DNA from: Euleptes europaea | Taxonomy: Eukaryota; Chordata; Lepidosauria; Squamata; Sphaerodactylidae | Direction of reading: 5' to 3' | Length of the DNA stretch: 64,000 nt | Assembly (NCBI RefSeq): GCF_029931775.1 | Contig: NC_079312.1 | Coordinates: 11,787,821 to 11,851,820, forward strand | The notes under the pieces: generated by a model | Told to the model about the DNA's origin: nothing | Database searches by the model: none | Seen by the model: only the letters and a program-made list of their open reading frames with translations | Program-made: the position numbers and the translations under genes | Shown: positions 1 through 9,872 of the stretch, piece by piece | Layout of the letters: each line of letters begins with the position of its first letter | How positions within the stretch are numbered: the stretch's first letter is position 1

Positions 1-140
1 TTCTGTGCATCCAAAGGACATTCAAAACAAATCCTTCCCTTCTAAAACAGGAAAAGAGCCTCCACTGCTATTATTGTTTAGCCTCTTTTCTCTCCTGCTC
101 TCTCTAGGAAGCCAAGCTCGGTCAACTTAACCCTTGTTGA
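1..140 (-). promoter_or_regulatory. 5' flank / first-exon region of a paralogue to the left
   Basis: On the minus strand this stretch matches the first-exon region of gene D near 59520-59562 (shared cores TTAAG, GAGCTT, GCTTCCTAGAGAG). It also shares a 13-base GGCTCTTTTCCTG tract with the first exon of gene A near 12812-12825. The adjoining bases to about 210 are GC-rich. I infer the promoter end of another member of the same zinc-finger family whose body lies left of the window. No coding exon is visible here. Confidence 0.35.
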
Positions 141-243
141 AACGCTGCAAGCGCGGGACGGCGACTGTCCGGAGGGGGCAGCCGAGTGAGTCTCAGTTTG
201 CAGAAAATGAGCAGGCGTCTTTTGGCACTTGTGAGAGGAACAA

Positions 244-335
244 GATCTTACTTCCAGCATAAACTGGATCTTACTTCCAGCATAAACTGGATCTTACTTC
301 CAGCATAAACTGGATCTTACTTCCAGCATAAACTT
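244..335. repeat. Tandem repeat, four copies of a 23-bp unit
   Basis: The unit GATCTTACTTCCAGCATAAACTG is repeated four times almost perfectly, a short young minisatellite. Confidence 0.9.
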
Positions 336-397
336 TGTGGGTCCATCCCACAAAAGCCGGCACTGAACGGCCTCTGGGATGAGCTCCACAAAGTAAT

Positions 398-433
398 TCG
401 TATTCATTCATTCATTCATTCATTCATTCATTC

Positions 434-509
<76 letters not shown>

Positions 510-511
510 TC
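398..511. repeat. Microsatellite (ATTC)n then (TTTC)n
   Basis: An ATTC run of about eight units passes straight into about twenty TTTC units. Confidence 0.95.
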
Positions 512-514
512 GCT

Positions 515-585
515 TTTTGGTATGCTGTAGCTCAGGGGCAGAGTATTCGTTTTGTGTGCAAAAGGCCCCAGGTTCAATCTCCAAT
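515..585 (+). mobile_element. tRNA-derived SINE, 5' fragment
   Basis: It shows the tRNA-like head GTAGCTCAGGGGCAGAG and the B-box-like GGTTCAATCT of the SINE family seen again at 1686 and 25622. It is cut where a TA-flanked miniature transposon begins at 588. Confidence 0.7.
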
Positions 586-587
586 TA

Positions 588-774
588 GGGTTGCCACCTC
601 CGGGTTGGGAAATACCTGGAGATTGGGGGGGGGGGAGTGGAGCCCGAGGGGGCGGGGTTTGGGGAGGGGAAGGACTTCAGTGGGGTATAATGCTATATAG
701 TCCACAGGTGAACTGATCTGTCACCTGGAGATCAGTTGTAACCCCAGGAGATCTCCAGCCACCACCTGGAGGTT
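588..774 (-). mobile_element. Miniature inverted-repeat element, TA-flanked (GGGTTGCCAACCTCC family)
   Basis: It starts with GGGTTGCCACCTCC after a TA and ends in CCACCTGGAGGTT. The internal ATCAGTT and TCCAGGTGAACTGATC blocks match copies at 1356, 2526, 33043, 35358, 36939 and 50521. There is no coding capacity. The TA target and short inverted ends suggest a non-autonomous Tc1/mariner-like DNA transposon. Confidence 0.65.
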
Positions 775-877
775 AAGCAGTCAAAAATCAACACCTCTGC
801 ACCATTACCTAAGGTTAGAAAATAAGTACAGGAATAGGCTGATAACAATGTGTAATGTCAAAAGTATATTGAATGTA

Positions 878-990
878 ACAACGTGCTACCAAGCCAATTG
901 CATATATACAACAAAGTATTTCTCAGTTCTGAGCGTATAACAACGTGCTAACAAGCCAATTGCATATGTACAAAAGTATTTCTCAGTCCT
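878..990. repeat. Direct duplication of about 55 bp
   Basis: A segment around ACAACGTGCTA and AAGCCAATTGCATAT appears twice in tandem, with a few differences. The rest of 775-1353 is AT-rich with no recognisable gene. Confidence 0.8.
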
Positions 991-1355
991 GGTACAGTAA
1001 CAATCAATCCGAGGTCGATGTCTTCAAGTGAAGAAAGGTAGAAAGGGATACTATCGTTTCAGTTCTTCCTCAGTCCCGTTTATATATTGATGTCAAAATG
1101 TACTCATTTCAATATAAGCTTCTGTAGCTTCAAAAATTTCCATAGACTTTTAAGCATAACCCTTTTAGGGACAAAATAGCAACCGTGTGTATTTTTTAGC
1201 TTATCTATTCCAACATCAGGCTATCAATTGAAACAAGATTGCACAGACAAATTTACAGTTTCTACGTTCCCAAATGGGATACAAGTTGTAGCAACCGTAT
1301 CAGCAACCGTATCTCCAGTGGAAAGGATCAAGTAGTGCCTGGTGGGAAAGACCTA

Positions 1356-1570
1356 GGGTTACCAACCTCCAAGTGGCACCTGGAATTCTTCTGCCATTAC
1401 AATTGATCTCCAGATGACCCAGATCATTTCCCCTGGAGAAAATGGCTGCTTTGGAGGGTGGACTCTACAACAATATACACTACTAAGGTCCCTCCCCTCA
1501 CCAAACTCTACCCTCCGCAGGCTGTACCTCCAAAATCTCCAGGTATTTCCCAGCCCAGAGTTGGCAACCC
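1356..1570 (+). mobile_element. TA-flanked miniature inverted-repeat element
   Basis: A full copy. It begins GGGTTACCAACCTCC after TA, has the internal block GGAGAAAATGGCTGCTTTGG, and ends GAGTTGGCAACCC before TA. The open frames on both strands here are chance frames of the repeat. Confidence 0.8.
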
Positions 1571-1685
1571 TAGAAAGACTTCTGCTTGAGACCCCAGAAG
1601 AGTGGCCTCCAGTCAGAGTAGACAAGACTAAGCTTAACAGGCCAAAGGTCTGAATTAGTAGATGTCAGCTTCATAGATTAGGAAG

Positions 1686-1845
1686 GGGCCGTGGCTCAGT
1701 GGCAGAGCATCTGCTTGACATGCAGAAGGTCCCAGATTCAATCCCCGGCACCTTCAGTGGAAAGGATCAGGTAGAAACTGATGGAAAAGACTCCAGAGAG
1801 CCACTGCCCATCAGAGTAAATGAGATAGGGCTATACTATACCATT
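1686..1845 (+). mobile_element. tRNA-derived SINE
   Basis: A tRNA-like head (GTGGCTCAGTGGCAGAGCAT), a B box (GATTCAATCCC) and a body reading GACTCCAGAGAGCCACTG, as in the copies at 25622, 38140 and 54297. Confidence 0.85.
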
Positions 1846-2525
1846 CCACAACACCTCATATCTTTTAAGATTCCCAGATTTTACTTTCAAACAGATTTTA
1901 GCCACCTTAGTAGCCTAGTTTGGGCAGAAAGGCAGGATATAAATGTTGTAACTAAATAAACAGGAAGCTTGTTTACAGAAAGTTTGTTCTGAATGTTTAA
2001 ATAAGGCTAGTATTTTTGTTGGGTTGTTTGTTTTGCTGCTCAGTAGGAGCTGTTATTCCTGTCTGGTTGTTTTCCTCCAAAAAAAGAATAAGGATATACA
2101 CTTAGAGCCGGAGCCTTCCTCCCTTCCTTCCTGCCATTATGCACAGGCTCCACAGGGGAAAATCTCTTAGCTGAAACTCCTGCTTTCTTTGGGCAGGGGG
2201 AAAAGAGATGGTAATCCTGCAAGAATGAAGGTCAAGGCCACCATCCTTGATTCTCCCCCTCCCCATGAATAATAATCAATATGTCATGTATGGGAAAAGT
2301 GTGATACATCAGGGCCCTGGTGTCATTCTGGCCCTAGAAAACTCTTTAAAATAAAAAGCAGTTTGGGGATAACCAACCTCTCCCCAGTTGACTCCCCCAA
2401 TCTAAACTGCTCTTGTTGAGGGTGGCCATGATGCGTAGACTGGAAGAGGAAGAGTGAGGAGGAAGTGGTGAGCTGGTGGTAGTGGTAGGAAACCAGAGCT
2501 GGCTGGGAGACGGGAGTAGAAATTA
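1846..2525. other. No gene seen
   Basis: Unique-looking sequence without credible splice-bounded coding frames. The minus-strand frame at 2323-2679 runs into the next miniature transposon and is not supported. Confidence 0.6.
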
Positions 2526-2738
2526 GGGCTGCCAACCTCCAGGTGGGGCCTGGAGATCTCCCAAAATTACAACTGATCTCATTACCACAGAGATCAGTTG
2601 CCCTGGAGAAAATGGCTTCTTTGGAAGGTGGAGGGTGTGGCATCACACTATACTGAGCTCCCTCCCCTGCCAAACCCACCCTCTCCAGTCTCCCAACAGC
2701 AAATATGCAGGAATTTCTGAACCCAGTTTTGGCGACCC
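2526..2738 (+). mobile_element. TA-flanked miniature inverted-repeat element
   Basis: It begins GGGCTGCCAACCTCC after TA and ends TTTTGGCGACCC before TA, with the family's internal ATCAGTTGCCCTGGAGAA block. It is more diverged than the copy at 1356. Confidence 0.75.
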
Positions 2739-4046
2739 TACACTAGAAATAGGATTGCCCCTCCTACACAACCTCCCCTCTTGAAGACATTTATTGTAAA
2801 TGACCTATTTGTATTGTTAGTGTATATGGGTAATTAAAAAAAAAGAAAGAATGATCCCTGGAAAGTTTGTCATAAACAGGGCTTTTGATTGGTTACAAAA
2901 ATGAACAGCACACAAGTTTGCAAAGCATTGGATTCACAACATGTGAGAACAGCAACATGACTCTCGGTACAGAGGGAGAGAATAACTCTACAGTTCTGGA
3001 TTATCCATTTTTAAAGTCCCGTGATATCTTGATTCAAGAAGTTGAGCTGAAATACCAGCCCTTCGGCCACCATCTCATCCTGGTGGCCAGACTGCATCCT
3101 TGGCATATTTGTAACCTGAGTGCTGAAATACAACGTGTCCTTTTCTGCATCAGATGAAGGTAGTTAGGAGAAAAAGGCTGCCAGGGTAGATCCAGCATGT
3201 GGCTTTTCTCCAAGTGCCGAACTAGACATGATAACTGGAGATCTATGAATGGAACTCCTGTACTTTTAAAAAAACCATCCCCAGCAGCCAAAGTGGGAAG
3301 GGCTCAATTTGGATTGGGGCCACAGTAGGTGTGTGTGTTAGGCTATAAGCCTCCTCCCCACAATGTTGATTCTGTGGTTTCTCTTTGGGACTATTATTTC
3401 CCCCATGCTGGAAAACCACACAAGTGCCTGTATTTAATAAAACAATACTGTAATATATATCTACAAAACAGAAAACAGTGCGTAAGATCTTATCATAACA
3501 TCTGCCATTCTCAGAGGTCATAAATGTATAAAATTATTCTCACTCAGTCATCTGCCATATATCATTTTAATTGATTTGGCCGTAACCTACAATTTAGTTT
3601 ATTTTATAAATAAGTGTGGAGCTTAGCCTTGAAAGCTTATACTCTGAAAATCTTGTTGGTCTCTAAGGCGCTACTGCACTCAAATCTAGCTCTTATATGG
3701 GACCTGCATTCATGAATCTCCCATCATCCTTTCTTGGTCAGCCCTGAGGATTCTCTGATACTTAGCATCACTCCTTGAAATGGCAAAATGGCTGTGCCCA
3801 TTGTGAAAGAAGCAAAACCAAGTCACCTACAGACAAGGAAGGGGAATCTCTACATATTCAGGGGACTCCCCAGATACACCAAAAATATGTTGGCATTTAA
3901 AAGCAACACCAAGAACACTTCTTCTCATGACGAAGAAGGGCCGAGCACAGGGCCGAGCACACTCACTGCTCTCTGAATGCTGAGAGTAGTTTTACTATTT
4001 CAAGATGCCAATATAGGTATTGTTGTTGAATGCTGAGAGTCAAGAC
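2739..4046. other. No gene seen
   Basis: Mixed AT-rich sequence with short chance frames only, and no recognised repeat ends. Confidence 0.5.
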
Positions 4047-4385
4047 CAAAGTAAATGTGACGTGGCCATGGGTCTAACCCATGGCCAATGACGCCATTTT
4101 AGAAGCAATAATAGTTGTTGTTGTTGTTTTAATTGCTGTGAGGCCCCAATTTGGATCAGGCGCACAGTGAGCCCAGGAACTCTTCTCTCCCCCCCCCCAC
4201 CTTTTCAAGTGCCTGTTTTGGCACCTGAAGAGGTGAGGAGGGGAAAACAAGAGCTCCTGACGGCACTGAGCCATGTGCCTGGTCCAGATCAGGGCCTTGA
4301 ACCATTTTTTAAAAAACTACAACGGGTTCTAAAATGGCGTTAGTGGCCATGGGATAGACGCATGTCTGCTGTCACATTTACTTTG
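4047..4385. mobile_element. Miniature inverted-repeat transposon, 339 bp
   Basis: Terminal inverted repeats CAAAGTAAATGTGAC and GTCACATTTACTTTG bound the element. Further inside, GGCCATGGGT and TGACGCCATTTTA pair with TAAAATGGCGTTA and GGCCATGGGA. No coding frame. Superfamily not assigned. Confidence 0.7.
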
Positions 4386-4559
4386 TTTTTCAGTTATAGA
4401 AGAGGGAAAATGAGTGGGAGAACTCAATTGTCTCAAACCCACAGAGTTATAATACCTTGGAGGCAAAGATGCAGGTTAGTGAGAAGTGTTCAAATCCTTT
4501 AATTCAATCCCAAACCACCCACAATTTTGGGGCCAGTGTTTCATGGAATCCTAAGTAAT

Positions 4560-4684
4560 GATTTTCTTATACAGTCCCTCCCAAATGCTAAGCATGTATA
4601 TGGATTTCCTCCTGTATGTATACTGTTATAATAAAGGTGGCCTTGGCTAAAAACGGGATATCTTCCTGGATTGTGAACACTTGT
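4560..4684 (-). pseudogene. Decayed zinc-finger relic beyond the stop of gene A
   Basis: On the minus strand, after the gene A stop, bases still read like a linker and first half of a finger (TGG-NPYTCLAFG), with the second cysteine and the helix lost. The ancestral array was probably at least one finger longer. Confidence 0.4.
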
Positions 4685-5493
4685 CTATTCCATGTGGGTT
4701 CGTTCATGTTTGATCAGCAGCCACTTCTGACTGAAACACTTCTCACAGAGTGAGCACTTATAGGGTCTCTCTCCCGTGTGCGTTCTCTCATGCCTGAGGA
4801 GGTCCGAACGCTCAAAGAAGGTTTTCCCACAGGCTGAGCACTGGTATGGTTTCTCCCCTGTGTGCTTCTTTTTGTGTTTGATGAGGTTCCAGCTATAAAC
4901 AAAGACCTTCCCGCAGGTCGAACAGTTGTAGAGTTTCTCTCCTCCGTGGGTCTTTTCATGTTTAATTAGGAGGGAATTTCGAGTGAACCGCTTTCCACAG
5001 TTAGAGCATTGGAAGGGTTTATCCTCAGGCTGGGTTCTCTCGTGAAGTTTCAGGCTTGGCCTTGGACAGAAGGTCTTCCCACCGTACAAGCACTTCCGCG
5101 GTTTGTCCAATGCATGGATTCGCTGATGCCGCATCAACAGGTCCTTGCGAACAACGTTCCTTCCACATTGTAGGAATGTGTCCTGATTAGGGAGTCCTTC
5201 ATGTCTGGGAAGGACCAGTTCCTCTCTGAAGGTTCCCTCAGCAACAGTGCGGGTGTCATCTTTGGGCCCCACTAAGCTTTCATTGAGAACCCTCTTTGCC
5301 CCACCAGGACTGGATTTGCTGATTCTGTTCCTTAGGGAGGGTCTCTGTTGCCCCGTGGAGCTCTCCTGAGATTTTCCCCCTCCCTCAGTGATGGTCTCCA
5401 TTGCTCTCCTTTGGAATGTGCCACCTGTTTCCACCAGCTCCAAACAATCCATGGGGCTGGTTTTCCCTTCATGCTTTCTCACCTCCATGTAAC
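4685..5493 (-). CDS. Gene A, last exon: C2H2 zinc-finger array
   Basis: Terminal coding exon of a SCAN-C2H2 gene. The splice acceptor CCAAAAG is at 5494-5500, entering in phase 1 (G|GT TAC), which fits the phase-1 donor of the exon at 8959. After about 110 residues of linker come six finger units. The first two are degenerate: FLQC lacks the first cysteine, and RKCLYGG lacks the second cysteine and ends in Gln instead of His. Four intact fingers follow (FQCSNC, YNCSTC, YQCSAC, YKCSLC), joined by TGEKPY-like linkers, and the stop follows RTHME. With the exons at 8959-9085 and 9873-10613 the coding length closes at 1677 bp, or 558 residues. This is the shortest intact array in the cluster. The DNA target is unknown. 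The family normally acts in the nucleus as a sequence-specific DNA binder. Confidence 0.85.
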
Positions 5494-6059
5494 CTTTTGG
5501 AATAAAAACAGGAGAGGAAGAGAAAAACAATCTTTGTATTTCAAAAGCCTTTTATATATTGCTCTGAGGATTTGTTAAGCTGTTTAGCATGGTCTGCTTC
5601 TAGACTATAATTTTTAGGTGAGGGGACTTCATACTGTGTTTAGGCCCCTGGAGGTGTCCCCCCCCACCCCGTCTTGTATTTTGATTTATTTATAAATATC
5701 AATCATAAGGTCCAACAGTTTTCAGAAGATTGAAATAAAATAATGATACATATACATCTGGACAGCTTAATTACTAAATATAATTCTAAAGCAAAATAGA
5801 TATAATTATCTATGATTAAAGTCTGCTGGGCTCTGAGAAGGAGCAGGAAAGAGCTGCTGGAGTGGTGATTGCAGCTGATTGCGGACAGTGATTGCAGCTG
5901 ATTGCGGACAGTGATTGCAGCTGATTGCGGACAGTGATTGCAGCTGATTGCGGACAGCGATTGCAGCTGATTAGGGAGGTGCTGTTTGCCTGGGGCTGAC
6001 GGCTGGCTCCGCTCTCTGCTGGGTGAGCCTCGAACTGTGTAAGACTCCTCACCAGAGAT
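5494..6059. other. Intron of gene A
   Basis: No exon is supported apart from the tandem repeat at 5867-5972. Confidence 0.5.
5867..5972. repeat. Tandem repeat of a 23-bp unit, about 4.6 copies
   Basis: The unit GATTGCAGCTGATTGCGGACAGT repeats nearly perfectly. The repetitive peptide on the minus strand is a product of this repeat, not a gene. Confidence 0.9.
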
Positions 6060-6575
6060 GCAAGCCTTTGGCAAGAGCTCAAGGGCTCTTGCCATGTGGC
6101 TCTTACCCTGGGGGTCAGGCCTGAGGGCCCTGGAAGAGGCTGAGAAGTTTGTACATTCTATATGTGTTAAGCTTTTTGCTCCTGCAAGAAGGGAGTCTTG
6201 TGAGGCAGTTTGTCAGGGAAGTTATCAGGGAAGTGCAAGAAAAACTGAACCACTTCTGCAATGGATTGCAGCAGTGTGGCTGATGAGGGAGCTGAGGCAG
6301 TGACATGCAAAGTCTTTAGCATGTTCGCATTCTTACGTGAGGGTAACAGCAGTTACACTGGCAGCAAGTGTAAGTTGGAGAAGAAGATACAGGGACTTGA
6401 GGCAAGCTTGTCCACGTTCTATTTTATAAGGGACAGAATGCATGAAGTACTCTTGAGAGGGCAACAGGAGGATGAAAAGAGGGCAGAACTGCTCAATTTC
6501 CCCAGTCTTCTCAACATGGCAAAAACAGAACAGACGATGAGAGAAGAGAGTTGCAGCCTCGGATTGGCACAGTAG
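6060..6575 (+). mobile_element. Possible LINE ORF1-like coiled-coil relic
   Basis: The plus-strand frame 6261-6575 contains SKCKLEKKIQGLEASLSTF followed by IRDRMHEVL. This is a short cysteine-plus-heptad stretch like the coiled coil of CR1-type ORF1 proteins. The region upstream has two overlapping open frames. I infer a retrotransposon fragment in the gene A intron; a host exon is less likely because no splice sites stand out. Confidence 0.3.
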
Positions 6576-7637
6576 AACATAAATCCTTTAAAATCAGGCT
6601 AGAAAGCCCTTTTCTAGGTTATGTCCCATTAAGTGACTCTGGGAAAGGCCCAGAATAGAGGCTGCACGGCCATTTTGGCTCTTGAAAACAGTATGGTGGG
6701 GGGCAGCAGGAGCCCCTCATCCCCTAGTGCTGGCCTCCTTGGCAGGATTGGGCCCCTGTGGCAATTTCAAGCATCAAGAAAGGCTCTAAAATGGCACTAT
6801 ATCCCATGATGGTCTCAGGGACACCGTATCGTCAAGTTTGACCCTAAGCCTCCCGCCAAGTTTCCGAAGACCAATTAAATACCTCTTCATTCAAGCAAGC
6901 TTTTGTTCAGCACTAGATCTACTCTGGCTCAAGTTTTAATAATTTATCACATTTTAGTACTATTTAGAAGCATTTAATATTGGTTTATAATGCTGAATCT
7001 GCTGCTTTGAGGGGAAAAAGAGACTGAAAAAATAGTTTGATCCCCCATGATTCCTTTTCAGCTAGTGAGGACTTTTGATCTGAATTCTCCTCAGAGCAGA
7101 AAGAGGTTGTCGAATACAACCCACAGTGACGCATTTTAAAATATCAATCAACAGCCAGGAGATTCAGTCAAATTAACTAGGGAGAGCGTAGGTGCCTTTG
7201 GGGCAGCCAGTGAGGAATTGTGATTAGAATGGCAGACTGTGAGATTCAAATCCGTGCTTTCCACTAAAAAACAGTAGTTGATTGGGTCAGTCACTCATTC
7301 TCAGCCTAACCTACCTCACAGGGTTGTTGTCAGCATAAAATGGAGGAGGCAGAGAACCACAGATGCAACCTTAATATACTAACTTCATCTACAGCACAGT
7401 CCTGTGCATATTTACTCAGAAGAATGTCCTACAGGATTAAATGGGGTTTGATTTTAAGTATGCACAGCATCACAGCCTCAATTCCTTAAATCCTAACAGC
7501 AGGAGATGGGAGACACAGGAATGTGTCTTCTTCTTTTTTTTAGAGAAGATGATAATCACTCTGCTTTATAGCCCTAGTATTCAAACCCTCCTCTAGAGGA
7601 TTATAAAGAAAATAATAAATATATACCATGCCATAGA
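6576..7637. other. Intron of gene A
   Basis: No coding feature. A diverged tRNA-SINE tail with CTAACCTACCTCACAGGGTTG lies near 7225-7350. Confidence 0.5.
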
Positions 7638-7645
7638 CTCTAACT

Positions 7646-7820
7646 CAGGGGTATCAAACATAAGGCCCGCGGGCCGGATCCAACCCAAGAGCTCTTATCC
7701 AGTCCACGAGCCAGCCCCCCACCACCACTCTCAATCTGGGCTGGCGAGGCATGGCCCGTCCTGACCAAGTGACATTGATGTCATATTTGGCCCTCGTAAC
7801 AATTGAGTTTGACACCCCTG
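7646..7820. mobile_element. Non-autonomous hAT element with 8-bp target duplication
   Basis: The ends CAGGGGTATCAAAC and GTTTGACACCCCTG are inverted repeats. The flanks CTCTAACT (7638-7645 and 7821-7828) are a perfect 8-bp direct repeat, the hAT signature. A second copy lies at 37870. Confidence 0.9.
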
Positions 7821-8027
7821 CTCTAACTAGTCAGTGTACGAATAACCCACATTTCAAATATTTTTGCTCCTCACTAAATAGGGCATCATCAGTTATACAT
7901 AGACCAAATTTCAGATTTCTATGTCATGTGGAACAACATAACAGTTTTGATGGGTGAATGGGTGAATGAGTGAATGTGACTGGTGGAACTTGTCCCCACA
8001 AGATGTGCTGACACACTGGCTTTTTGT

Positions 8028-8225
8028 TGTTGTTGTTTGTTGTCAAGTCACATCTGATTTATGGTGACCTTGAATGGGGTTTTCAAGGCAAGAGACATTC
8101 TGAGGTGATTTGCCATTGCCTGCCTCCGCCTCAGGACCCTGGTATTCCTTGGAGGTTTCCCATCCAAAGACCTGTCAGGGTCTGCTTAGCTTCTGAGATC
8201 TGACGAGATCAAGCTAGTCTGCTTA
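8028..8225 (-). mobile_element. 5S rRNA-derived SINE, antisense
   Basis: Reading the minus strand gives the 5S-like head (AGATCTCAGAAGCTAAGCAG), the body, and the tail core CATAAATCAGATGTGACTTG. It is diverged but nearly full length. Confidence 0.8.
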
Positions 8226-8958
8226 GGAGGCTTTAAAAGGGGTCCAGACAGATTTAGGGAGGATAAGTCTATCACTGGCTAGCCAAATGGCACCTCCAGG
8301 CTCAGAGGCAGAATGCTGCTACTTGCAAAATGTGAGGAGGGCTGTTGTCTTGTATAAAGGTTTACTTGCGGCATCTGATTGGCCAATGCTGGAAACAGAA
8401 TGGTGGACTAGAGGAATGATAGGTCTGATCTTGCAAGGCTAGTCTTTTGTTCTTACAAGCAGAGGAGCTGTGTAGGGAAGTGGAAATCCCATACCCCCCA
8501 ATGGCCCCTTTCCCAGCACTGTCCCCACTGTCCCACCTCTGGCTCCTATTTTCCCCATCCTTCCCCCTGCTTCCCCTCATTTGCTCCTGATCTGGTTCCC
8601 CCCTCAATCTCTACTTTCCCTCTCCCCTTACACTCCAGCTGATAGTTGCCTAGCATCCCAAAATGGCTGCCGAGATCTCTGACGACTAGCTCATGAGATC
8701 CCATCCACCATTTTAGGTTGAGCCCCATGCAGCACTGCCTTGATATGGTGCTCTGTGAAATTTGCTGAAGTGTTTATGGCTATTTCCCAAGAAGGGAAAT
8801 AATATTATTTTCGACAAAATATTATATTATTATTATTGACAAAAAGCCATGAGATTTCTAGCATGATCCCAGGAACACACCCAATGACATGAGAAGACCG
8901 AAAGAAACACATATTAACACAATCCACCAACCACAGAGTGGCTGTGAACAATCCTTAC
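8226..8958. other. Intron of gene A
   Basis: No supported feature. GA/CT-rich frames on the minus strand at 8362-8728 have no domain or splice support. Confidence 0.5.
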
Positions 8959-9085
8959 CCCGAAGGCTGGGTTCCTCACTGATCTGTGGCTGGGCCTCCT
9001 GCCGTGGCTGCCTCTCCGTAGGCCCAGTTGGAGCCACTTCTGGCTCTAAGGGACTCATAGCCACCTCCTTGTGTTTCATCATCAC
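8959..9085 (-). CDS. Gene A, linker exon
   Basis: A 127-bp coding exon between SCAN and finger exons. The acceptor TTTCAG is at 9086-9090, and the donor CGGG|GTAAGG follows base 8959. It enters in phase 0 and leaves in phase 1, matching the exons on each side. The peptide starts VMMKHKEVAMSPLEPEV and ends EEPSLRG; it is acidic and proline-rich with no fold recognised. The equivalent exon in genes B, C and D is 121 bp and of a different sequence, so this one has diverged. The frame continuing to 8858 is intron read-through. Confidence 0.75.
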
Positions 9086-9195
9086 CTGAAAGAGCAGCAG
9101 GGATCCCTTTTAGGGTGGAGGGGGAAACATTGGGCCACGCCTTTGCCTTTCACTCTTGCCAGCTTAACCTAGACCAACCCATCCCCAAACCCAGG

Positions 9196-9660
9196 AGTAT
9201 TTATTTATTTATTTATTTATTATTTCCATTTGTTACCCCGCTCTTCCCAGCCAAAGCCAGGCTCAGAGCAGCTTACAGAATATAAAAGTCATATCAATCA
9301 ATAAAAGCATTAAAACATTTTAAAATAGCCCTATAAAATCATAATCATTATACTAATTTACCTAGGCGCCTCTAACATACGAGTCACAATACAACCCAGC
9401 TAGGCGAGCAGATGGAAGGCACCAGATGGAATAAAAGGTGTTAACCGCAATGGGAAGGTTAGGGAGGCCAGTCTTTATATATAGGAACCGTAGCTGGTCT
9501 CAGCCATAAGCCTGGCGGAATAGCTCTGTTTTACAGGTCCTGCGGAACTCTTTGAGGTCCCGCAGGGCCCTGGTCTCGCTAGCAAGGCTATTCCACCAGG
9601 CAGGGGCCAGGGCAGAGAAAGCCCGGGCCCTGGTCAAGGCCAGCCGGACACTCCTCAGGC
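9196..9660 (-). mobile_element. LINE 3' end (CR1/L2-like)
   Basis: A TTTA-rich tail lies at 9200-9222. On the minus strand follow segments reading GCTTTCTCTGCCCTGGCC and a block around AAAACAGAGCTATTCCGCC, a pattern found in CR1/L2-type LINE 3' ends of lizards. A related tail is at 57416. Class assignment is by eye only. Confidence 0.5.
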
Positions 9661-9667
9661 CGGGATC

Positions 9668-9830
9668 CCAGGTTCAATCCCTGATATCTCCAGTTGAAAG
9701 GATCTCAGGTTATAGATGATGTGAAAGACCTCTCCCTGAGACCCTGGACAGCAGCTGCCAGTCAGATTAGACAAGACTGATTTTGACAAAGCAAGGGTCT
9801 GACTCAGTGTAACTTTCTGTGAACAGCCAA
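9668..9830 (+). mobile_element. tRNA-derived SINE, 3' part
   Basis: It begins at the B box (GGTTCAATCCC) and runs through GAAAGACCTCT, GAGACCCTGGACAGCAGCTG and GTCTGACTCAGTGTAA. It lacks the tRNA 5' half because it joins the LINE segment. Confidence 0.8.
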
Positions 9831-9872
9831 GAACCCCCGCCCCCATGACTGACCAGGGTGAAACCTCCTCAC

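Noticed and set aside
5703-6095. Minus-strand frames with a repeated SAISCNH peptide
   Set aside because: They are made by the 23-bp tandem repeat at 5867-5972.
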